A stretch of 8,533 bases of DNA from Chloroflexota bacterium (GTDB taxonomy: Bacteria > Chloroflexota > Limnocylindria > Limnocylindrales > CSP1-4). The translations under genes and the position numbers were made by a program. Location: NCBI GenBank assembly GCA_030271555.1, contig JARXKQ010000035.1:1-8533 (forward strand), read 5' to 3'. Position 1 is the stretch's first letter, and each line of letters starts with the position of its first letter. Below, in pieces: positions 1 to 6,000 of this stretch. The notes below the pieces were generated by a model. The model made no database searches. It worked only from the letters and a program-made list of their open reading frames with translations, and was not told where the DNA came from.

Positions 1-14
1 GTCACGCGTCAGTC

Positions 15-21
15 AGGGAAG
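15..21 (+). promoter_or_regulatory. Ribosome binding site for the apbE-like gene
   Basis: AGGGAAG lies 8 bases before the ATG at 30. This purine-rich stretch supports that start over an extension into the sequence beyond the window edge. Confidence 0.45.
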
Positions 22-29
22 CCTCGGCC

Positions 30-983
30 ATGAACGAGATCGCAAACCTCTACCAGACGGTTGCTCACTCGGCCCCGTCGATGGGCGGGACGCTCAGCGT
101 CTTCATAACCGCTGAGCCGCTGCGCAGCGTGCAGGCACAGATCGACGCGCGGCGGACGGCGCAGCGCGTCGAGACCTGGGCGGCGCGACTGACGCGCTTC
201 AACGACGCATCCCATCTCTCCCACCTGAACTCGGCCGCCGAGTCGCGCGTCCCGGTCAGGCCCACCCTCGCCGCCGCGCTGCATTGGGCCAAAACGGCCG
301 AACGGCGTTCGGAAGGGGTCGTGGACTCGACCCTGCTCGACGCGCGGCTCGCGGCCGAGTCAGCCACCCCACTCGAGCCGTCGCCCACGCTCAGTGGTTG
401 GGCGTGGCAGCTGCTGGGCAACCCGCGCGACTCAATCGTGGAGCGCGATCCCGGAGTGCGGCTTGACCTCGACGGCACAGCCAAGGGGTGGATCGCCGAC
501 CGCGCGGCCGACCTCCTGGCGCGCTGGCCTGGAGTGGTCGTCGACGCTGACGGTGACATTGCCCTGCGCGCCGACCGCGGCATCGAGTGGTTGATTGATG
601 TCGCGGATCCGCGACTCGAGGCAGACGGCGTCGAGCCGCCACCGCTCGCCACGCTCAAGCTGCGCGGCGGCACTTCATGGACCGCGAGCTTCGGCGTCGC
701 GACGTCGGGCACGAGCGTCCATCGCTGGCAGCTCGCCGATGGTCGGCCGACTCACCATCTCATCGATCGGCGCACCCGCTTGCCGGCAGAAACCGATGTC
801 GTTCAGGCGACCGTGGTCGCGCCAAGCGCACGCGATGCGGAGATGATCGCCAAATCGGCGGTCATCCTGGGCTCGCACGAAGCGCTTGGTTTCCTGGCCC
901 GGTCGGCCGCCCTTGCCGCAATCCTGCTCCTCGAAGACGGCAGCGTCGTCATCCTGCCGGGCGTCGAAGCGTGGCTGGCATGA
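30..983 (+). CDS. apbE: ApbE-family FAD:protein FMN transferase (317 aa)
   Basis: ApbE enzymes transfer FMN from FAD to a Ser/Thr of a target flavoprotein. Visible family motifs are DLDGTAKGWIAD (146-157; usual form DLGGIAKGYAVD), DADGDI (172-177; usual GGDI), ATSGT (224-228) and HHLIDRRTR (242-250; usual HIIDPRTG). The tail at 258-281 has the family's TVVAPSA...A...ILG pattern. The length is normal. There is no signal peptide or lipobox, so the enzyme should act in the cytoplasm, unlike many secreted ApbEs. Oddities: Pro and Gly of the DPRTG loop are Arg247 and Arg250, and the usual metal-binding Asp and Thr of the C-terminal motif align with Glu271 and Lys275. The start at 30 has AGGGAAG 8 bases upstream. 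The reading frame is open to the window edge, so a longer N-terminus is possible. It is the first visible gene of the redox operon and overlaps the next gene by ATGA. No flavinylation-motif target is encoded in the window. Confidence 0.88.
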   Translation: MNEIANLYQTVAHSAPSMGGTLSVFITAEPLRSVQAQIDARRTAQRVETWAARLTRFNDASHLSHLNSAAESRVPVRPTLAAALHWAKTAERRSEGVVDSTLLDARLAAESATPLEPSPTLSGWAWQLLGNPRDSIVERDPGVRLDLDGTAKGWIADRAADLLARWPGVVVDADGDIALRADRGIEWLIDVADPRLEADGVEPPPLATLKLRGGTSWTASFGVATSGTSVHRWQLADGRPTHHLIDRRTRLPAETDVVQATVVAPSARDAEMIAKSAVILGSHEALGFLARSAALAAILLLEDGSVVILPGVEAWLA

Positions 984-1705
984 AGTACGAAGGGCTCAGC
1001 CCGCGCACGCGGCTGCTCCGCTGGGGTTTGTTCGGCCTCGCACTCACGATGATCCTCTACGCGACGGCGCCCCAGGCAACCGGGCTCGCGGTCGACTGGG
1101 TGACGAGCCACCAGGACAGCCTGCCCTGGTACGCGACGCGCTTCCTGGGCTTCCTTGCTTACGGCGCGCTGGCCGTGTCCGTGGCTTATGGGCTATTGCT
1201 CTCGACCGGGATCCTGGACCGGATTGCCCATCGGGTGGTGTCGTTCACGCTCCACCAGGACCTGTCGGCCATCGCTATCGGCCTGACCGCGCTGCACGGC
1301 GCAGTCCTGGCGCTCGACACCTTCGTGCCCCAGTCGGTGCGCCAGCTGATCATCCCGTTCGCCGGCCCGTACCGACCCGAGTGGGTGGGCATCGGCCAGA
1401 TCACCTTCTACCTGATGATCGTGGTCTACGCCTCGTTCAGCGTCCGTCGGCGGATCGGCCAGCGCGCCTGGCGACTGCTCCACTACACGACGCTTTTGGC
1501 CTTCGTGGGTGCGACTGCCCATGGCCTGATGTCGGGCACTGACTCACCGGCCGCCTGGGCCTTCTGGGCGTACACCCTCGCGTCGGTCGCCGTCGCATTC
1601 CTCCTCGTCTACCGCATCACTCTCAGCGTGGCCAACACGGCCCGTCCCGTGGCCCGTCCCGGCGCACGCGCAACAGCACCCGTAGCACAGGAGTTCCAGC
1701 CATGA
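980..1705 (+). CDS. Ferric-reductase-like transmembrane haem protein (241 aa)
   Basis: This is an integral membrane cytochrome-b-like protein of the ferric reductase / YedZ (MsrQ) type, expected to carry electrons across the membrane through two b haems. Six hydrophobic segments are visible at about 14-33, 54-77, 94-113, 138-154, 166-184 and 190-213. Two histidine pairs fit bis-His haem ligation: His92/His106 on segment 3 (LHQDL...ALHG) and His168/His181 on segment 5 (LLHYT...TAHG). The C-terminal tail (218-241) is Pro/Ala/Arg-rich and polar. There is no fused FAD/NAD domain; that function sits in the separate reductase gene two genes downstream. The ATG at 980 was chosen because it gives the ATGA overlap with the stop of the apbE-like gene and begins just before the first hydrophobic segment; the frame is open further upstream, but that part has no membrane-protein character. 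The substrate is unknown: a periplasmic flavoprotein, quinone or metal are possible. Confidence 0.82.
   Translation: MKYEGLSPRTRLLRWGLFGLALTMILYATAPQATGLAVDWVTSHQDSLPWYATRFLGFLAYGALAVSVAYGLLLSTGILDRIAHRVVSFTLHQDLSAIAIGLTALHGAVLALDTFVPQSVRQLIIPFAGPYRPEWVGIGQITFYLMIVVYASFSVRRRIGQRAWRLLHYTTLLAFVGATAHGLMSGTDSPAAWAFWAYTLASVAVAFLLVYRITLSVANTARPVARPGARATAPVAQEFQP
1639..1662 (+). repeat. 12-base tandem repeat, two copies
   Basis: GGCCCGTCCCGT is followed directly by GGCCCGTCCCGG (one mismatch). It encodes ARPV-ARPG in the polar tail of the membrane haem protein and probably arose by slippage in low-complexity coding sequence. Confidence 0.7.
1689..1693 (+). promoter_or_regulatory. Ribosome binding site for ferredoxin gene
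   Basis: AGGAG with 8 bases to the ATG at 1702, inside the end of the preceding gene. It fixes the ferredoxin start and shows that the gene can recruit ribosomes itself as well as by coupling through the ATGA overlap. Confidence 0.75.
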
Positions 1706-1998
1706 CCTACGTAATCGCCGAGCCGTGCGTCGACCACATGGATCAATCCTGCGTCGCGGTATGCCCGGTCGACTGCATCTCGTCGGATGAGGGCATCGAC
1801 CGCAAGTTCCACATCGACCCCGACGGTTGCATCGAGTGCGGCTCGTGCCTGTCGGTCTGCCCCAACAACGCGATCTATCCGTTGGCCGACCTGCCCGCCA
1901 AGTGGGCCGACTACGCCTGGATCGATGCGGCCTGGTTCCGCGACCCGACTGCGGCGCGCGACGTCCTGGCCGAGGTGATGTCAGGAGCTGTGGCATGA
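1702..1998 (+). CDS. Seven-iron ferredoxin, [3Fe-4S][4Fe-4S] type (98 aa)
   Basis: A small soluble electron carrier. The cysteine pattern is C9-x7-C17-x3-C21-P-x2-C25 and then C43-x2-C46-x2-C49-x3-C53-P. It matches seven-iron ferredoxins such as Azotobacter FdI and the Thermus/mycobacterial FdxA group. By analogy C9, C17 and C53 bind the [3Fe-4S] cluster, C21, C43, C46 and C49 bind the [4Fe-4S] cluster, and C25 is free near the cluster. Position 12, a Cys in Azotobacter FdI, is His here, so an eight-iron form is unlikely. The N-terminus TYVIAEPC and the post-cluster segment AIYPLADLPAKWADY are also typical of the family. It sits between the membrane haem protein and the NAD(P)H reductase, with ATGA overlaps on both sides, and is the likely shuttle between them. 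Confidence in the family is very high; the partner assignment is inferred from operon position. Confidence 0.95.
   Translation: MTYVIAEPCVDHMDQSCVAVCPVDCISSDEGIDRKFHIDPDGCIECGSCLSVCPNNAIYPLADLPAKWADYAWIDAAWFRDPTAARDVLAEVMSGAVA
1983..1987 (+). promoter_or_regulatory. Ribosome binding site for the ferredoxin reductase gene
   Basis: AGGAG with 7 bases to the ATG at 1995. This spacing favours 1995 over the second in-frame ATG at 2001 (13 bases). Confidence 0.7.
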
Positions 1999-2810
1999 CC
2001 ATGCTGCGCTCACTGCCGGCGCGGAACGCCGCGCCGCGGCCACGTCCGGCGCTCGCCAACGCGACGCTGGTCTCGCGCGTCGAAGTCACCGGCACGCTGG
2101 GTGTCTTCGCGGTCGTGCTCGATGCGCCGCTGGGTGCCTACAAGCCGGGCCAGTACGTGTCGCTTGGCATGGAGAATGCCGGCGAGCTCGTCCAGCGGCC
2201 CTATTCGATCGTGTCGCTCGACCGCACGGGCACGCGGGTCGAGCTGTTCATCCGGCGGCTACCCGACGGCCGGCTCTCGAACATCTTGTGGGCGCTGTCG
2301 TTGGGCGCGCGCGTGCGTGTTGGGCCGGCGCGCGGGCTGTTCGTGCTTGATCGCGACGACGCGCGGCCACGTCTGTTGATAGGCACCGGGACGGGCTTGG
2401 CACCGTTGTTGGCGATGCTCGACGATGCCTGTGCGCGCGCCGACACGACGCCCAACGTGCTGATCCATGGTGTCTCATGGTTCGCTGAGCTGGCGTATGC
2501 GTCGCGGATCCGTGATTGGCAGGCAGGCAGTGTGCCGATCGACTATCGACCAACCGTTTCGCGCCCAGACGAGCGGCGCAACTCTGGCTGGGACGGCCCG
2601 GTCGGCCGCGCCGAAGCCCAGGTTGAGCGCCTGCTCCTGGACCACCCCGCGCTGGTGGACGCGCCGGCTTATCTGTGCGGCAACCCGGACATGATCGACG
2701 CGTGCCGTCGCGCCCTGCTGGCTGCCGGCGTGGCGCCTACCGATATCCACGCCGAGCAGTTCCACGCCCCGGTCGGCCAGACTCCTCAACCTTCGCCACG
2801 CATGGCGTGA
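1995..2810 (+). CDS. Ferredoxin-NAD(P)H reductase-like FAD oxidoreductase (271 aa)
   Basis: A plant-type/Fpr-like reductase that should pass electrons between NAD(P)H and ferredoxin through FAD. Residues 22-118 form the FAD-binding beta barrel: KPGQYVSLG at 50-58 and the FAD signature RPYS at 68-71. Residues 125-257 form the nucleotide domain: GTGTGLAPLLAM at 130-141, HGVSWFAELAY at 158-168, TVSRP at 187-191 and CGNPDMID at 228-235. It ends with EQFH near the C-terminus, followed by a short Pro-rich tail. The length is normal for the family. No iron-sulfur domain is fused; the ferredoxin encoded just upstream supplies that role. The start at 1995 overlaps the ferredoxin stop as ATGA. NADH versus NADPH preference cannot be read with confidence. 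It is the last gene of the operon; a hairpin overlaps its stop codon. The protein is predicted to be cytoplasmic. Confidence 0.9.
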   Translation: MTMLRSLPARNAAPRPRPALANATLVSRVEVTGTLGVFAVVLDAPLGAYKPGQYVSLGMENAGELVQRPYSIVSLDRTGTRVELFIRRLPDGRLSNILWALSLGARVRVGPARGLFVLDRDDARPRLLIGTGTGLAPLLAMLDDACARADTTPNVLIHGVSWFAELAYASRIRDWQAGSVPIDYRPTVSRPDERRNSGWDGPVGRAEAQVERLLLDHPALVDAPAYLCGNPDMIDACRRALLAAGVAPTDIHAEQFHAPVGQTPQPSPRMA

Positions 2811-2826
2811 CTGCCGTGTCAGCCAT
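2802..2826 (+). terminator. Hairpin over the operon's last stop codon
   Basis: ATGGC (2802-2806) pairs with GCCAT (2822-2826) and TGAC (2808-2811) pairs with GTCA (2818-2821). The result is a 9-pair stem with one bulged G (2807) and a 6-base loop. The stop TGA (2808-2810) lies in the stem. No T-run follows, so this is not a classic intrinsic terminator; it may be a 3'-end stabiliser or pause site. Confidence 0.3.
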
Positions 2827-2897
2827 ATCGTCACGGGACCGCTTAAGTCCGTCCGCGTGGTCGCTGCCACAGGTGCCAGGGCAACTTGTCGTGCTTG

Positions 2898-2913
2898 GCC
2901 GTGCATGCACGGC
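2898..2913. promoter_or_regulatory. Perfect 16-base palindrome, candidate operator or RNA hairpin
   Basis: GCCGTGCATGCACGGC is its own reverse complement. As DNA it could be a site for a dimeric repressor; as RNA it would fold into a 6-pair stem with a CAUG loop. It is the longest perfect palindrome I noticed in the window and lies outside genes, about 140-150 bases before the helicase start. The binding protein is unknown. Confidence 0.4.
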
Positions 2914-2914
2914 G

Positions 2915-2955
2915 GGCTGACTCGACCTGAATAGGAGGTCGCAGCCGAGTTAGCC
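2915..2955 (+). other. Bulged stem-loop containing a Shine-Dalgarno-like sequence
   Basis: The outer stem GGCTGACT (2915-2922) pairs with AGTTAGCC (2948-2955), 8 pairs including one G-U. The inner stem CGACCT (2923-2928) pairs with AGGTCG (2936-2941) around a 7-base loop; the bases 2942-2947 form a one-sided bulge. The perfect ribosome-binding-like AGGAGGT (2933-2939) is partly in the loop and partly paired, yet no ATG, GTG or TTG follows at working distance. It starts one base after the 16-base palindrome, so an RNA would carry two hairpins in tandem. It matches no riboswitch class that I recognise. Confidence 0.4.
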
Positions 2956-3051
2956 GCACCTGTGACGGTATGGCCGACATCCGGGTGCCAGTGGCGGCCT
3001 GCAGGGTCGTGACGAACAAGGTGGCACGCCAAAGTCTTAGCCTTGGCACAG

Positions 3052-6000
3052 ATGGTCATTGCGGAAAAGGATTCGGCTATCGGGGAACCCAAGCTCACCT
3101 TGACACCCGAACAGGGCACGGCGGTCCGGTGGGGCGACGGGCCGTTGATGGTGCTGGCCGGCGCGGGCACGGGCAAGACGACGGTCGTCGTGGAGCGCGT
3201 CAAGCACCTGCTGGCCAGCCACCCGGACATGGCGCCGGAGAACATCCTTGTCCTGACCTACAACGTCCGTGCCGCGGCAGAGCTGATCGAGCGACTCGAA
3301 CAGCTCCTGGGGCTGGAAGCGGCCAGCCGGCTGTGGGTCCACAACTTCCATTCGTTCGGCAACCGCATCCTGTCGGACCATCGGGCGGATCTCGGGCTCG
3401 CTGATAGCAGCGATGTGCTCGACGGGGTGGGCCAGCGCCTGCTACTGCGCGAGCTGCGGCCGCAGTTCGCCCACTTCCTGTATCACCCCATGGCGCGTGA
3501 TCTGAATGGCGCGGCGCGCTTTGCTGATGTCATCAGCCGCGCCAAGGACGAGCTGGTCACGCCGGATGAATACATGGCCTATGCCCAGCGCAAGCGCACC
3601 GAGTTTGATGCCGCGCACGGCGCGGGTGAGTTCGACAAGGCAATCGCCGACCTGCGCGCTCGCGAGTCGCGCGGCACGCTGTGGCAGATCAACAGCATCC
3701 GCCGCGACCTGCTCAAGGAGGGCCGCGAAAAGGCGCTGAAGTCGGCCTACCGGGAAGCGCGGCGCGAGGCCTCGGGTACCGGCGATCTCATGTGGCCAAG
3801 TGAGATGTCGCCCGATCAGCTCAATCTCGCCAAAGGCCTTCAGCCCACTTTCATTCGCGACGCTGAGGCGCTCGAGGTGCTTCGTGTCGCGGAGGAGGCA
3901 GAGGCTTACGCGACCTATCAGGCAACGCTTCGTGAGCGCGGCCTGCTCGATTTTGGCGAGCAGCAATCGCTGGCGATCCAGCTCCTGACTGAGCGGCCCA
4001 ACATCCTGCGCCGTTACCAGGACCAGTTCCGCCACGTCCTCGTGGACGAGTTCCAGGACGCCAACATGGCCCAGATCCTGCTGCTCGAATTGGTCGGCCG
4101 CGGGCCCAACAAGCCCGACAACGTGGTCGTTGTGGGCGACGACGACCAGTCCATCTACCGCTTCCGCGGCGCCTCGTACGCGGCATTCAGCCGTTTCGAG
4201 GAGCGCTTCGAGCTCGCGCCAACGTGGGATCCGGATCGCCCCGCCCAGAAGGTGGTTAGTCAGCCGCTGCTGGAGAACCGCCGCTCAACCGGGCACATCC
4301 TGTCGGCCGCGAGTCGGCTTATCGCGCGCAACCAGAAACGCCTCAAGAGCGGCCCGCTGACGCCCATCAAGGAACCGGGCGAGCCCGTTCGCGTGGTCCA
4401 TGCGACCGACGAGGCGGACGAGGCCGACTTGGTCGTCGGTTGGATCAAGGACACCTTTGCCAGCCTGCCCAGCCCACGTCGCTGGAGCGACATCGCCGTG
4501 CTCTATCGGCGCCATCGCCACCGCGAGCTGATCGTCGAGCGGCTGCGCAAACAGGACATTCCATACGTCGTCGTGGGTGGCGCAGGGTTGTTCAACGTGC
4601 CCGACGTGCGCGACGTCGTGGCCGCGCTGCGCGTCGCCGCCAATCCGGATGACAACGCTTCCTTCGTCCGGCTGCTGTCCGCCGGGCCGTGGCGGCTGGA
4701 CGCCGCGGAAATCCTGCGGGTCGCCAACGCCGCCGCGTGGGACGGCCGCGCCGTTTACCAGGCGGCCACAGACATCCTGCGCGAAGGCGAGGTCAACGTC
4801 AGCGAGCCGCCCGCGGCGGCGCTTGACAAGGACGCGCCACTGCGCGCGGCGGTGGGCCAGACGCTCTGGGCCGACGCCGATTTCGATGAACGTGAGCCGG
4901 AGACCGTTCGCCAGCGCCGTGGCCGTGAGCAGCGCGCCGTGTGGCGGCGCGAGCAGCTCGACGCTCGGCTGCGGGTAAAGCTCGAACGGCTGCTCAGCCT
5001 GCTCGATGTCCTCGTGCCGCGTGGCCAGCGTGACGGTCCGTTCGCCGTGCTTGAGGACTTCATGATCCGCACCAACCTGCTGCACGACCTGATCGCGGTC
5101 GAGACGCCGGACGCACAGCGGACCGTGCTCGCGCTCGCTCGCGTCATGCGGTTCGTGGCCGACTGGCAGGCGGCGCGTCCGCGCGACAGCCTGGGCCAGT
5201 TCGTCGCATATCTCGATCTATACGAGCAGGTCGGGGGCGATATCGAATCCGACCAGGTCGGCCGGGTTGAGGTCGAAGGCGTGCAGCTCATGACGATCTA
5301 CCAGGCGAAGGGCCTCGAATACGAGGCGGTCGCCGTGCCGCGGCTCGTCGAGCAACAGTTCCCGGACACGCGCGACGAGCAGCGCCTGTTGCCCATCGAG
5401 CTGCTCAAGCAGAAGCCGCCTGAGGACTACGCGATCGACGAAGAGCGGCGCCTGCTGTTCGTCGCCATGACCCGCGCCCGGAGCCGGCTGCTGCTCAGCG
5501 CCCTTCAGCCGTCCGGCTCCAAGATCCAGCCCAGCCGTTTCGTGGCAGAGATCGAGCGCGGCGGCCCAAGCCTGGCGCCGGTTTCTTCTGATGACTATGA
5601 GCGCCCGGCCACGCCAAATGACATCGTCATCGAGCAGCGCGCCGCCACGGCCACGTCAGACGTCGATGACCTGGGGCGCGGCGCGCTCGAGACGACGCCC
5701 GAGACGACTGTCCAACTGCTCAAGCTCATGCCCGTCCCGCTCGCCCACGAGCGGCGGTTCGCGCTGCGCCGCCGCGCGATCGAGATCGTCGGCATGCTCG
5801 AGGGTCTAGCGCCGGAGGACGTTGAGGGCCGCCGCAGCCTTACCCACGAGCTCGTTGAGGTCGCTCAAGACGCGGCCAGCGCGGCCAGTGAGGCACGCCG
5901 CAACGGACTCGACCCAATCACGCTCAACGTCCTGTCGCGCCACGCCCCTGCAGGCAGGACGCTGCTCGAGCTCACGGCGCTGCCGCAGACCTTCTCGCAC

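Larger units (their letters stand above)
2811..3051. other. Intergenic region, structured, no gene recognised
   Basis: About 240 bases between the reductase stop and the helicase start. I find no convincing gene on either strand; the short frames here run into or lie opposite neighbouring genes and resemble nothing known. Notable contents are the right half of the hairpin at 2802-2826, a perfect palindrome at 2898-2913, a bulged stem-loop at 2915-2955, and a weak inverted repeat GCCAA (3028-3032) / TTGGC (3043-3047) at the helicase start. No clear -35/-10 pair is visible. TAGCCT (3038-3043) fits the loose TANNNT form of a -10 element. Confidence 0.6.

Noticed and set aside
677..979. N-terminal extension of the membrane haem protein
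   Set aside because: The frame is open but overlaps the conserved C-terminal half of the apbE-like gene and is Arg-rich with no membrane character. The ATG at 980 gives the ATGA junction and a start right before the first hydrophobic segment.
1516..1521. Gly-Ala-Thr in the membrane haem protein as a possible FMN attachment site
   Set aside because: It is in the middle of a membrane helix (VGAT next to haem ligand His181) and lacks the upstream Asp and the Ser/Thr before Gly found in real flavinylation motifs.
3028..3047. GCCAA/TTGGC inverted repeat at the helicase start as an operator
   Set aside because: Only five perfect pairs with a 10-base spacer, short enough to arise by chance in this composition.
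3004..3050. GGGTCGTGAC followed by GGTGG, reminiscent of the ZTP (pfl) riboswitch
   Set aside because: The required later conserved blocks, including the GGGAGC-type and CCGCCTGGGCA-type parts, are absent, and the downstream gene has no link to purine or folate metabolism.
2475..3245. Minus-strand open frame across the reductase 3' end, the intergenic region and the helicase 5' end
   Set aside because: It is antisense to two well-supported genes and has no recognisable domain; such frames are common in high-GC DNA.
2970..3404. Forward open frame starting in the intergenic region
   Set aside because: Most of it lies over the start of the helicase gene in another frame, its translation resembles nothing known, and the conserved helicase motifs are in the other frame.
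4285..5085. Long minus-strand open frame of 266 codons inside the helicase gene
   Set aside because: It is antisense to conserved helicase coding sequence and reflects high-GC third positions, without family resemblance.
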